This document shows positions 48,843-57,701 of a stretch of 64,000 nt of DNA, in pieces (within the stretch, counting starts at the first letter, position 1; each line of letters starts with the position of its first letter). Source of the stretch: Glycomyces harbinensis. Lineage in GTDB: Bacteria > Actinomycetota > Actinomycetes > Mycobacteriales > Micromonosporaceae. The notes beneath the pieces are model-generated. The model did no database searches and was not told the DNA's origin. It saw only the letters and a list, made by a program, of their open reading frames with translations. The stretch is from positions 62,001 to 126,000 of the forward strand of contig NZ_FNAD01000005.1 of the NCBI RefSeq assembly GCF_900101745.1. Reading direction: 5' to 3'. Position numbers and translations under genes: made by a program.

Positions 48843-48874
48843 TTGAACCTGCCATTGGTGTCAGGTTCTACGGT
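48843..48874 (+). promoter_or_regulatory. MerR-type promoter with 20-bp spacer
   Basis: The -35 TTGAAC (48843-48848) and the -10 TACGGT (48869-48874) are separated by 20 bases, longer than the usual 17. Between and across them lies the inverted repeat GAACCTG-N10-CAGGTTC (48845-48868). Overlong spacers with a central inverted repeat are the hallmark of MerR-activated promoters. The -10 is 6 bases before the ATG of the Old Yellow Enzyme gene. Confidence 0.75.
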
Positions 48875-48880
48875 ACGCCC

Positions 48881-50041
48881 ATGACGCACTCAGCCGAGGC
48901 CGACAGCCTCTTCGCACCGGCCCGGGTCGGGTCCCTGGAGCTTCCGAACCGCCTGGTCATGGCCCCCATGACCCGCAACCGCGCCGAGGACGACGGCACG
49001 CCGCCGCCGCTCATGGCCGAGTACTACGCGCAGCGCGCGAGCGCGGGCCTCATCGTCACCGAGGCCGCGATCCCCGCCCAGGTCGGGATCACGACCCCGA
49101 ACGTCGCCGGGATCTACACCGAGTCGCAGGTCGCCGGGTGGCGCGGGATCGCCGAGGCGGTGCACGCGGCCGGCGGCCGGATCTTCATGCAGATCGAGCA
49201 CGGCGGGCGCGTCGGCCACCGCGACAACAGCGGCCTGGACCCGATCGCGCCGTCGCCGATCGCGCTGCCCGAGGGCATCCACACGCCGAGCGGCCGTCAG
49301 GACTCGCCGGTGCCGATCGAGATGACCGCCGAGGACATCCGGACGGCGGTGGCGCAGTTCGCGGCCGCGGCCCGCAACGGGGTCCGCGCCGGCTTCTCGG
49401 GCGTCGAGGTCCACGCGGCCAACGGGTATCTGCTGCACCAGTTCCTCGCGGACGGGACGAACCGGCGCACCGACGGGTACGGCGGGAGCGTCGCGAACCG
49501 GATCAGGTTCGTCGTCGAGGTGGTGCGGGCGGTGGCCGACGCGGTCGGCGCCGAGCGGGTGGGGATCCGGATCTCGCCCGGGAACCGGGTCAACGGCATC
49601 AGCGAGTCCGACACCGACGTGCTGTACCCGGCGCTGATCGACGCCATCGCGCCGCTCGGCATGGCGTACGTGCACACCGTGTACACCGAGCCGGACGCGC
49701 CGTGGTTCACCGCGCTGCGGCGCCAGTGGAAGGGGACGCTCATCGCGAACCCGGTCCTGGGCCGGACGCTGCCGATCCCCGAGGACGGGGGACTGTCCAA
49801 GGCCCGGAGGCTGATCGAGGCGGGCGCGGACCTGGTGTCGCTCGGCCGGGCGTTCCTGGCCAACCCGGACCTGGTGGAGCGCCTGCGGATCGGCGCCCCG
49901 CTGAACCCGGTGCGCGAGGAGGGCCTGGAGTACACCGGCGGCCCCGACGGCTACACCGACTACCCGACCCTCGCGGCGTCCGAGGCTTCGCCGAGCCGAT
50001 CGGCTTCGGCCGCATCGACGTTGGGGTCCGCCCTGCGATAG
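48881..50041 (+). CDS. Old Yellow Enzyme family alkene reductase
   Basis: The 386-residue FMN enzyme reduces activated C=C bonds with NAD(P)H. It has APMTRNRA, FMN-binding HGGRVGH and the substrate-binding pair in VHAANGYLLHQFLADGTNRRTD. Family members normally end at YTDYPTL or similar, found here at about residue 364. The last 20 or so residues (Ala/Ser-rich) come from the antisense of the next gene. It is probably switched on by the divergent MerR protein when reactive enals or quinones appear. Confidence 0.92.
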   Translation: MTHSAEADSLFAPARVGSLELPNRLVMAPMTRNRAEDDGTPPPLMAEYYAQRASAGLIVTEAAIPAQVGITTPNVAGIYTESQVAGWRGIAEAVHAAGGRIFMQIEHGGRVGHRDNSGLDPIAPSPIALPEGIHTPSGRQDSPVPIEMTAEDIRTAVAQFAAAARNGVRAGFSGVEVHAANGYLLHQFLADGTNRRTDGYGGSVANRIRFVVEVVRAVADAVGAERVGIRISPGNRVNGISESDTDVLYPALIDAIAPLGMAYVHTVYTEPDAPWFTALRRQWKGTLIANPVLGRTLPIPEDGGLSKARRLIEAGADLVSLGRAFLANPDLVERLRIGAPLNPVREEGLEYTGGPDGYTDYPTLAASEASPSRSASAASTLGSALR

Positions 50042-50622
50042 GCGACCGCGATCGCCAAGGCGTCCGCCGTGGTCCGGCGGGCGAAGGCGTTCAGGAGGCC
50101 GGCGAGGGCCGCCGCGCCCTCGCCGAGGGCGTCGGGGTCGATGCCGACCAGGACCGCCCAGGACACCGCGAGGTCGATCTCCGGTTCACCGGCGGCCGCG
50201 TTGGTCCAGTCGATGAGGTAGGGGCCCTCGTCGGTGACGATCACGTTCTCGGGGTGCAGGTCGAGGTGGAGCACCTTCGGCGTTCCCTTGCCGCCCAGCT
50301 CGATTCCGCGGGCCTCGGTCGGCAGCCATGCCGGGGCGTCGATCTCGTGGAGCCGGTCGTGCAGGTCGAGGAGCACGGCTGAGGCGCCATCCGCGCCGAG
50401 CCCTCCGCCGACGACCTCGGCTCCCAGGGTGCGGCCGTGGAGGCGCCGCATGGTCAGGTCACCGCCGTCGACCGCGAGCACTTCCGGCACCGGAAAGCCC
50501 GCCTGGTGCAGATGCCGCATGAGCCGCGCCTCGCCGCTCACGTCGAAACCGCTGCGCCGCAGGACCTTCCGCTCGCCGAGCGCGAACACCTGTGAGGCCC
50601 TGCCCCCGCCGATCAACTCCAT
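49960..50622 (-). CDS. Aminoglycoside phosphotransferase-like kinase
   Basis: The 220-residue protein has the APH/choline-kinase fold: an N-lobe start (GRASQVFALGERKVLRR), a catalytic loop HLDLHPENVIV and the metal-binding LIDWTNAA. It is shorter than true aminoglycoside kinases (about 260), and a resistance role should not be assumed. Its 3' end shares 82 bases with the 3' end of the Old Yellow Enzyme gene on the other strand. Confidence 0.8.
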   Translation of the reverse strand: MELIGGGRASQVFALGERKVLRRSGFDVSGEARLMRHLHQAGFPVPEVLAVDGGDLTMRRLHGRTLGAEVVGGGLGADGASAVLLDLHDRLHEIDAPAWLPTEARGIELGGKGTPKVLHLDLHPENVIVTDEGPYLIDWTNAAAGEPEIDLAVSWAVLVGIDPDALGEGAAALAGLLNAFARRTTADALAIAVAYRRADPNVDAAEADRLGEASDAARVG

Positions 50623-50767
50623 GGCCCGAGCCTAGCGCCGCGCGGGCTCCGGTCCGGGAGGGAGCGTGCCGCGCGCTCCTATGTGATCGGTAAGGTCGGG
50701 TGGCACGACTCACATCACCGCCTCGGCTCTCCGGGTCGCGGCGGCATATTGAAGGACGAAACCGGCA

Positions 50768-52177
50768 ATGAGTAGACCTTCAGCACCCCGTTCCCACCGC
50801 CTGAACCCGTGGCGGGGGACCGCTCGGCAGCGCGTCGCGGTCGTGGCCGCCGCCGCGATCCTCCTCGTCTCGGGCACCACCGTCGCCGCGGCCCTGGCGT
50901 TCTCGCCGGGCGATCCACCGGACGGGGAAGCCGCCGCGGCCGCCTCGGGCGGCGCCGACTCGGCCTCGGCCTCGTCGGACGGCGGGGCCCCGGTCCCGTC
51001 GGGCGACAAGGCCTCCGCGAGCCCGCTCGCCGCGGGCGAGTGCCGGCGGCCCGTGGGCCCGTCGCCCGAGGTCACGGTCACCGAGGTCGACACGGGCACG
51101 GACGTGGCCGGCTACGGCGGCGAGGGCGACACCGAGCCCCTGCCGATGGCGATCGCGGCGCGGCCGGGCGGCTCCTGGCTCGCGTGGCTGGGCGCCGACG
51201 ACCAGGTGCACCTGGCGAGACTCGACTGCGACGACCGGATCGACGGCGACGTGATCGACCTCGAGGGCATCGACCTCCAGGACGTCGCGGCCGACGGGGA
51301 CGGCGTCGTGGTGCTCGTGACGCGCGAGGGCTCGTGCGGGGACGGGCCGCTGTGCGGCGGGGAGTCCAGCCCGTGCAACACGATGCACATGGTGCGCTTC
51401 GACAATGCGGGCGAGCAGCAGTGGGGGCGCCAGGTCACCAACCTCGGCGACGGCCTGGCGGGCTACGACGACGGCGCCCGCTTCGTGTGGTGGTACCAGC
51501 ACCACGGGCGCCTGGCCACGGACGGCTCGAACTGGGCGGCGTACTTCGGCGTGGCGATCACGGTGTCGAACGGCGGCTGCGTGGACGTCCACCAGGGCGA
51601 CCGGATGCAGGTCGTGGACGCGGACGGGAACCTCGTCGACCACGCGGACGCGTTCGAGGTCGGATGCAGCCACAGCTGGACCACGCGGATCGCGTGGAAC
51701 GAGGACGCCGGCGAGTTCGGCATGGTGTGCGCCACCGACAACGAGTGCCGCATCGCCCGGCCCGCGTACCGGACCGTGGCGGCCGGGACCTGCGACGGGA
51801 CGCTGTTCGGCGGCGACCTCGTGGCGGCGGGCGACGGCGGGTACTGGACGGCGTGGAGCCAGGGCGGCGCGGTCCGCCTGGAGCACTTCGACGGCGGCGC
51901 CTCGGACTCCACTGTCGACACCGGTGTCGATGCCCCGCATCCGCACCTGGTGTCGTACGGGCCCGACCTGATGCTGCTGGCCTGGGAGTCCGGTTCGGGG
52001 ATCGAGGCGCGGGTGTACGACTCGGGCGGCGGCGCGGTCGGCGACGCGTTCGCGATCGACGTGCCCGACCACGACTACCAGGCGTTCAAGGCCTTCGACG
52101 ACGGCAGCGCGGCCTACGCGGGCGCCGGGGGCGGCTCCTCGATCCTCATCGCGCGCGTGATGCCGATGAGCGGCTGA
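50768..52177 (+). CDS. Secreted or membrane-anchored propeller-like protein
   Basis: I do not recognise a family for this 469-residue protein. An N-terminal membrane helix or uncleaved signal (VAVVAAAAILLVSGTTVAAALAF) is followed by an Ala/Ser/Gly-rich linker and a globular domain with repeated short beta motifs (LARLDCDD, MVRFDNAG, RLEHFDGG, EARVYDSGG). These suggest a six- or seven-bladed propeller. Eleven or so cysteines outside the cell suggest disulfides. It has no lipobox. Its partner and ligand are unknown. Confidence 0.7.
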   Translation: MSRPSAPRSHRLNPWRGTARQRVAVVAAAAILLVSGTTVAAALAFSPGDPPDGEAAAAASGGADSASASSDGGAPVPSGDKASASPLAAGECRRPVGPSPEVTVTEVDTGTDVAGYGGEGDTEPLPMAIAARPGGSWLAWLGADDQVHLARLDCDDRIDGDVIDLEGIDLQDVAADGDGVVVLVTREGSCGDGPLCGGESSPCNTMHMVRFDNAGEQQWGRQVTNLGDGLAGYDDGARFVWWYQHHGRLATDGSNWAAYFGVAITVSNGGCVDVHQGDRMQVVDADGNLVDHADAFEVGCSHSWTTRIAWNEDAGEFGMVCATDNECRIARPAYRTVAAGTCDGTLFGGDLVAAGDGGYWTAWSQGGAVRLEHFDGGASDSTVDTGVDAPHPHLVSYGPDLMLLAWESGSGIEARVYDSGGGAVGDAFAIDVPDHDYQAFKAFDDGSAAYAGAGGGSSILIARVMPMSG

Positions 52178-52224
52178 GAAGCGGTGCGCCTGAGCCGCCG
52201 AGCGACCCGGCCGCTGACGACCGC

Positions 52225-52257
52225 CGGCCCCGGGCGCGCCTGCCGCGCCCGGGGCCG
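52225..52257. terminator. Bidirectional terminator
   Basis: A perfect 14-bp GC stem (52225-52238 with 52244-52257, 5-base loop) lies between the convergent propeller-like and glycerophosphodiesterase genes. Confidence 0.75.
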
Positions 52258-52272
52258 TGCGGGTGCGAACGG

Positions 52273-53319
52273 TCAGCAGTCGGTGTAGCGCTTGGGGAGT
52301 TTGAAGCCGTAGTCCTTCATGACCTGGCGCAGGACGTCCGGGTAGTCGGTGATGATGCCGTCCACGCCGTCGTCGACGAGCTTGCGCATGGTGGCCTCGT
52401 CGTCGACGGTCCACGGGATCACTTCGATGCCGTGGTCGTGGGCGTGGTCGACCATGGCCTCGGTGACGTACGGGACGTAGTCCGCGTCGCCGACCTTCCC
52501 GTTCTGCGGGGAGCCGTGGACGGGCGAGAACGCGTCGGCGCCGAAGGAGTCGATCGCGGCGATCGGGTCGCCGCCGAAGTCGTCGATGTCGATGCCGCCG
52601 AGCCAGGGCGAGGCGCCGGGCCGGCCGGTCTGGAGGAACGTGATGTTGGTGAGGGCCACGAGCGGCAGCTCGGGGGCGGTGTCGCCCATGAGCATGAGGG
52701 TGCCCCAGTCGAAGCTCTGGATGGTGACCTGGCGGCTGATGCGGGCTTCGCGGATGTCGGCGGTGACGGCCTCGACGAAGGCCTCGCGCGGCGCGGTCTC
52801 GGTGGGTGCCCCGGCCTCGACCTTCGTCTCGATGTTGAGCGTGACGCCCTTGGCCTTGTAGTCCTTCACCAGGTCGAAGACCTCGGAGAGGAGCGGCATG
52901 GGCTCGCCGGGGCGCGTCTGCTGGCCGGGGAAGGCGGCCTGCGCGAGGGAGCCGCAGTCGAGGGTGCGGACCTGGTCGAGGGTGAGGGTGTTGACGTACT
53001 TGCCGACGTAGGGGTATTCGGGGTCGCCCTGGAAGGCGGGGGCGGTGTCGAGGCACTTGGCGCCGGAGACCCTGCGGTCGTGGGTGACGACGGCGTGGCC
53101 GTCCTCGGTGATCTGGACGTCGAGCTCCAGGGTGCTCACGCCCAGCTCGAGGGCGTTGGCGAAGGCGGGGAGGGTGTTCTCGACGACGAGGCCGAGGCCG
53201 CCGCGGTGGGCCTGGAGGTCGAAGTCGCGGCTCGGGTGGGCCGCGGCGGGTGCCGCGGGAAGGGCGGCGAGGAGGGCCGCCGCGGCGGCGGCCGCGGCGA
53301 TGGGGAGGATGCGTCTCAT
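52273..53319 (-). CDS. Secreted glycerophosphodiester phosphodiesterase
   Basis: The 348-residue enzyme has a signal peptide (IAAAAAAAALLAALPAAPAAA) and the GDPD barrel: LQAHRGG (catalytic His and Arg), ENTLPAF, ELDVQ, THDRRV (second His) and VIPWTVDD near the end. It releases glycerol-3-phosphate and an alcohol from deacylated phospholipids, giving phosphate and carbon. Two cysteines (AKCLD, LDCGS) may pair outside the cell. Confidence 0.95.
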   Translation of the reverse strand: MRRILPIAAAAAAAALLAALPAAPAAAHPSRDFDLQAHRGGLGLVVENTLPAFANALELGVSTLELDVQITEDGHAVVTHDRRVSGAKCLDTAPAFQGDPEYPYVGKYVNTLTLDQVRTLDCGSLAQAAFPGQQTRPGEPMPLLSEVFDLVKDYKAKGVTLNIETKVEAGAPTETAPREAFVEAVTADIREARISRQVTIQSFDWGTLMLMGDTAPELPLVALTNITFLQTGRPGASPWLGGIDIDDFGGDPIAAIDSFGADAFSPVHGSPQNGKVGDADYVPYVTEAMVDHAHDHGIEVIPWTVDDEATMRKLVDDGVDGIITDYPDVLRQVMKDYGFKLPKRYTDC

Positions 53320-53692
53320 GGCCTCAGCCTCGCGGCGGCGGCTGACCCCGCCGTGAACGCGTTCACACGTTCAGGTGACTTCTTCGTCGGTGCGCGGCTT
53401 TCGGGCGGATTTCTGTCGCACCCGCGCGTGACGATGGAGCGGCAGGATCGTTCCCCGGGTGGGTGGGGGTTTGGGATGGTATTCAATCGTATTCGACGCC
53501 GCGCTCGGATTCGTCCGCCGGACCGCTCCGGCCCGGTGCCGGGCGTCGGAACGTGACCGGTATCGCGGAGTATCGGCGCAGCTCATTCTGCTTGCGTCCC
53601 AAACCACACCATATATACCGACCTGATAACAAATTCGGTCCAGTTCGGGTGTGGCGGCATCAAAATTCACTTTCACCGGCGAACATCCATCT
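53320..53692. other. Intergenic promoter region
   Basis: About 370 bases between the divergent glycerophosphodiesterase and PAP2 genes. GC is high near 53320-53550 and drops at 53560-53690 (CACACCATATATACCGACC). The low-GC part is the likely PAP2 promoter. I see no gene. Confidence 0.45.
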
Positions 53693-54826
53693 ATGTCTTC
53701 TGAATCGAACCGGTCGACGACCGCGCGCAGGAGCGACGCCATCACGGACCGCGGCGTCACCGTGCGTGACGACGCGGTCGTCCGGCAGATCATCACGCCG
53801 CTGCGCCGCTACATCCCGGTCGGCTGGTTCGATTGGGAACCGTACGGGAAGCGGCCGACGAGCTGGTGGCCCGATCTGCTCATGTTCCTCGGCTTCCTGG
53901 GGCTCGCGTTCTTCGTGAGCTACCCGTCGTGGCTGGTGCGCCTCGACTGGGAAGTGCGGTTGTGGGCCGTCGACGCCAACGACGTGGTGTGGCTGCGCGA
54001 CATCGCGAAGGCGGGGGCCGAGTTCGGCCAGGCCCGCACGGTCGCCACGGTCACGCTGCTCATCGCGATCTGGTGCGCGCTGCGGTCGCGGTCGATCCGC
54101 CCGCTCCTGATGTACGTCATCTCGTTCATCACCCTGGCGAGCATCCTGGGCATGAAGCACCTGCTGGGCCGGCCGCTGTCCCAGCACCCCTTCGCCCTCA
54201 AGGAGGTCTCCCCGGACGGGCCGCTGCTGTTCACGTACCACCCCGAGGGCGGGGGCTCCATCCCCGACGCGACGGCGTTCCCCTCAGGGCACGCCGTGAA
54301 CTCGATCCTGCTGTTCGGGCTCATCGTGATGCTCGTGGGCGGGGTCCTGCCCGCGTGGGCGCGGTGGACGCTGCTCATCGCGCCGCCGGTGATCGTGTTC
54401 TCCTCGCAGGTGTTCCTGGGCCAGCACTGGCTCTCGGACGAGCCGGCCGGGTTCCTGCTGGGCCTGATCATCATCCGCAGCGCCAAGCGCGTCCCGTGGC
54501 ACACGATCCCGCTGGGACCGCTGTCGGTCTTCGACCCGGCCACGAGGCGGACGATCCTCATCTCGACGCTGCTCATCGTCGGCGTCATGCTGACGCCGAC
54601 GCTGCACCTGATCCCGGCGCTCATCTCGTCCGCGATGCTGCCGGTGCTCGGACTGATCTGGCTGTGGCTCAGCATCAAGGCCAAACGCCACCGCGAGGCC
54701 CTGGAAGCGGCCTCCGCGGAGGCGGAAGGTGCGGAAGAGGCGCAGGACCCGGGTCCCGAGAAGGACCCTCAGGCCCTGGACCCGGAGATCCCTACCCAGC
54801 CGTCAGATAGTCGCCCGCCAGCTTGA
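53693..54826 (+). CDS. PAP2 family membrane phosphatase
   Basis: This 377-residue protein has about six membrane helices and the PAP2 phosphatase signature in three parts: K-x6-RP (KHLLGRP), PSGHAVNS and SxxFLGQHWLSDEPAG. It probably dephosphorylates a lipid phosphate such as phosphatidate or polyprenyl diphosphate. The 54 C-terminal residues are acidic and Pro-rich. I choose the ATG at 53693; a GTG at 53651 in the same frame is possible. Its last 35 bases overlap the 3' end of purM on the other strand. Confidence 0.85.
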   Translation: MSSESNRSTTARRSDAITDRGVTVRDDAVVRQIITPLRRYIPVGWFDWEPYGKRPTSWWPDLLMFLGFLGLAFFVSYPSWLVRLDWEVRLWAVDANDVVWLRDIAKAGAEFGQARTVATVTLLIAIWCALRSRSIRPLLMYVISFITLASILGMKHLLGRPLSQHPFALKEVSPDGPLLFTYHPEGGGSIPDATAFPSGHAVNSILLFGLIVMLVGGVLPAWARWTLLIAPPVIVFSSQVFLGQHWLSDEPAGFLLGLIIIRSAKRVPWHTIPLGPLSVFDPATRRTILISTLLIVGVMLTPTLHLIPALISSAMLPVLGLIWLWLSIKAKRHREALEAASAEAEGAEEAQDPGPEKDPQALDPEIPTQPSDSRPPA

Positions 54827-55871
54827 CGCCCGCGTCGCCCGCGGCCACCTCGCCGATGGTCCAGGCCTCGACGTGGCGCGCGGTGAGCACGGCCAGCGAG
54901 CGGTCGACCTGGTCGGGCGCGACGATGGCGACCATGCCGATGCCCATGTTGAACGTCCGCTCCATCTCCTCGTCGCCGATGCCGCCGACGCGCTGCACGA
55001 CGTCGAAGACCGGGTTCGGGGTCCAGGTGGCGCGGTCGACCTCGATCTGGAGGCCCTCGGGGAGGGACCGGACCAGGTTCCCGGCGATGCCGCCGCCGGT
55101 GATGTGCGCGAAGGCGTGCACGTCGCACTCCTTGGCGAGCTCGAGGCAGTCCTTGGCGTAGATGTGCGTCGGCGTCATCAGCTCCTCGCCGAGGGTCCGC
55201 TGGTTGCCGAACTCGGGCACGACGGTGCCCAGGTCCATGCCGCCGACGCCGAACAGGGCCTCGCGCACGAGCGAGAAGCCGTTGGAGTGGACGCCCGAGG
55301 CGCGCATGGCGATCGCGACGTCGCCGGGCTTGACCCGGTCGGGGCCGAGCAGCTGGTCGGCCTCCACGACGCCGACGCCGGTGGCGGAGATGTCGTAGTC
55401 GTCGGGGCGCATGACGCCGGGGTGCTCGGCGATCTCGCCGCCGATGAGGGAGCAGCCCGCGTAGCGGCAGCCGTCGGCGATCCCGGCGCCGATGTCGGCG
55501 ATCCTCTCGGGGACGACCTGGCCGGTCGCGATGTAGTCCAGGAGGAACAGCGGCTCGGCGCCGCAGACGACGAGGTCGTCGACGACCATGGCGACCAGGT
55601 CGATGCCGACCGTGTCGTGGATGTCGAGCTTCTGGGCGATGACGAGCTTGGTGCCGACGCCGTCGGTGGAGGAGGCGAGCAGCGGCTTCTTGTACTTCTC
55701 GGTGTCGAGCGCGAACAGGCCGGCGAACCCGCCGATGCCGCCGACGACCTCGGGCCGCACGGTCTTCCTGATCAAGGGCTTGAGCGCCTCGACCGCCCGG
55801 TCCCCGGCGGCGATGTCGACGCCCGAGGACTGGTAGGAGATGGTCCTTCGAGTGGTGGAGGCGCTGCTCAC
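54792..55871 (-). CDS. purM: Phosphoribosylformylglycinamidine cyclo-ligase (AIR synthetase)
   Basis: The 359-residue enzyme closes the imidazole ring in purine synthesis (FGAM to AIR, using ATP). Family motifs: SYQSSGVDIAAG at the start, STDGVGTKL, GAEPLFLLDY, LIGGEIAEHPGV and HITGGGI. The GTG start at 55871 overlaps the purF stop (GTGA). The gene is full length. Its 3' end overlaps the convergent PAP2 gene by 35 bases. Confidence 0.97.
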   Translation of the reverse strand: MSSASTTRRTISYQSSGVDIAAGDRAVEALKPLIRKTVRPEVVGGIGGFAGLFALDTEKYKKPLLASSTDGVGTKLVIAQKLDIHDTVGIDLVAMVVDDLVVCGAEPLFLLDYIATGQVVPERIADIGAGIADGCRYAGCSLIGGEIAEHPGVMRPDDYDISATGVGVVEADQLLGPDRVKPGDVAIAMRASGVHSNGFSLVREALFGVGGMDLGTVVPEFGNQRTLGEELMTPTHIYAKDCLELAKECDVHAFAHITGGGIAGNLVRSLPEGLQIEVDRATWTPNPVFDVVQRVGGIGDEEMERTFNMGIGMVAIVAPDQVDRSLAVLTARHVEAWTIGEVAAGDAGVKLAGDYLTAG

Positions 55872-57388
55872 GCTGTGGTCCCTTCCCGCACTTGCGTGCT
55901 CACTTCGGTGGTTCGCGGGGTCTGGCGCCCCGGAGTGTCGGGGTGCGGTTCCATGAGGTGCTTGCCGATGAGGTCGGCGGCCGGCAGTTCGATCGGGTAG
56001 TTGCCGTCGAAGCAGGCCATGCACAGTCGGGACGCGGGCTGCTCGGTGGCGCGGACCAGGCCGTCCATCGAGACGAAGCCGAGCGAGTCGGCGCCGATCT
56101 GGGAGCGGATGCCGTCCACGTCGAGCGAGCCGGCGATGAGCTCGGCCCTGGTGGCGAAGTCGATGCCGTAGAAGCACGGCCATTCGACCGGGGGGGCGGA
56201 GATGCGGATGTGGACCTCGACCGCCCCGGCCTCGCGCAGCATCCGCACGAGCGCGCGCTGGGTGTTGCCGCGGACGATCGTGTCGTCGACGATGACCAGG
56301 CGCTTGCCCTTGATCTGGTCGACCAGGGGGTTGAGCTTGAGGCGGATGCCCAGCTGGCGCAGCGACTGCGAGGGCTGGATGAAGGTGCGGCCCACGTACT
56401 GGTTCTTGGTGAAGCCCTGGCCGTAGGGGATCCCGGACTCCTCGGCGTAGCCGATCGCGGCCGGGATGCCCGACTCGGGGACGCCGATGACCAGGTCGGC
56501 CTCGACCGGGTACTCGCGGGCGAGCGTGCGGCCGACCTCGACGCGGGTGGCGTAGACGTTGCGCCCGGCCAGTTTCGTGTCGGGGCGGGCGAGGTAGACG
56601 TACTCGAACAGGCAGCCCTTGGGCTCGGGGTTCGCGAAGCGGGTGGAGCGCAGGCCGTGCTCGTCGATGGTGAGCAGCTCGCCGGGCTCGACCTCGCGCA
56701 CGAAGGTCGCGCCGATGGTGTCGAGGGCGGCGGTCTCGCTGGCGACGGCCCAGCCGGAGGCGAGGCGCCCGAGCACGAGCGGGTGCACGCCCTGCGGGTC
56801 GCGGGCGGCGTAGAGCGTGTTCTCGTCCATGAAGACCAGGCAGAACGCGCCGCGCAGCTTCGGGAGGACGCGCTCGGCGGCGGCCGAGACGGACTCGTCG
56901 GGGTGGGCCGCGAGGAGCGCGGTGACCAGGTGCGTGTCGGAGGTGGTGGTGCCCATGTCGATGCCGAGATGGTCGACCTCCTTGAGGAGGTCGGCCGTGT
57001 TCACCAGGTTCCCGTTGTGGGCCAAGGCGATCGCCGTGCCCGTGGAGGAGGACCTGATGGTCGGCTGGGAGTTCTCCCAGGTGGGGGCGCCGGTGGTGGA
57101 GTAGCGGGCGTGGCCGATGGCCAGGTGGCCCTGGAGCGGTGCGAGGGTGGACTCGTCGAAGACCTGGGCGACCAGGCCGAGGTCCTTGTAGACGACGGTG
57201 CGGGCGCCGTCCGAGACGGCGATGCCCGCGGCCTCCTGGCCGCGGTGCTGCAGCGCGTATAGCCCGAAGTAGGTGAGTTTCGAGACCTCTTCCCCGGGGG
57301 CCCAGATGCCGACGACGCCGCAGGCGTCGCGTGGGCCGGGATTGTCGGGATCGAGTTCCGTGGTGAGTCGACCGTCACCTCGGGCCAC
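55868..57388 (-). CDS. purF: Amidophosphoribosyltransferase
   Basis: This 506-residue enzyme makes phosphoribosylamine, the first committed step of purine synthesis. A propeptide of about 22 residues precedes the nucleophile cysteine (DACGVVGIW). The phosphoribosyl site is VIVDDTIVRGNT. Four cysteines typical of the iron-sulfur type (as in Bacillus) are present: GCLFEY, PCFYGID and CMAC. GGAG is 5 bases before the GTG start. Operon with purM. Confidence 0.97.
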   Translation of the reverse strand: MARGDGRLTTELDPDNPGPRDACGVVGIWAPGEEVSKLTYFGLYALQHRGQEAAGIAVSDGARTVVYKDLGLVAQVFDESTLAPLQGHLAIGHARYSTTGAPTWENSQPTIRSSSTGTAIALAHNGNLVNTADLLKEVDHLGIDMGTTTSDTHLVTALLAAHPDESVSAAAERVLPKLRGAFCLVFMDENTLYAARDPQGVHPLVLGRLASGWAVASETAALDTIGATFVREVEPGELLTIDEHGLRSTRFANPEPKGCLFEYVYLARPDTKLAGRNVYATRVEVGRTLAREYPVEADLVIGVPESGIPAAIGYAEESGIPYGQGFTKNQYVGRTFIQPSQSLRQLGIRLKLNPLVDQIKGKRLVIVDDTIVRGNTQRALVRMLREAGAVEVHIRISAPPVEWPCFYGIDFATRAELIAGSLDVDGIRSQIGADSLGFVSMDGLVRATEQPASRLCMACFDGNYPIELPAADLIGKHLMEPHPDTPGRQTPRTTEVSTQVREGTTA

Positions 57389-57635
57389 TGCAACTCCTCA
57401 GTTGGCTGGGGCAGGTCCGCGGCTCGCAAGCTTCGCCGCGGCTGAATGGAATCCAGTTCACTGACGTACCCGTTTCCGGGTCAGTCCGAACCGCCAGTCT
57501 CAGTCTATCGGACCTGCGGGAAGTCGCCACCCGCCAACGACGGCGGGTGTGTGCCGTACCCCTCCCCGACAAGGTGAAATCGGCCGCGAAGCGGCCCGGC
57601 GGGGCCGGATTCACCGCCGGCGGCAAGCGGCCCGC

Positions 57636-57677
57636 AAAAAATGAACGCCGCGGCGGGCACAGCCCGCCGCGACGTTC
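57636..57677 (-). terminator. Intrinsic terminator of the large membrane protein gene
   Basis: On the minus strand a 16-bp stem with one mismatch (57677-57662 with 57658-57643, 3-base loop) is followed closely by six T residues (A-run 57636-57641 on the plus strand). Confidence 0.9.
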
Positions 57678-57701
57678 GCGGTCGTTCGCGGTCGGTCCCG
57701 G

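Noticed and set aside
49960..50622. Aminoglycoside resistance gene
   Set aside because: The fold is shared by many small-molecule kinases, the protein is short, and no resistance context is present.
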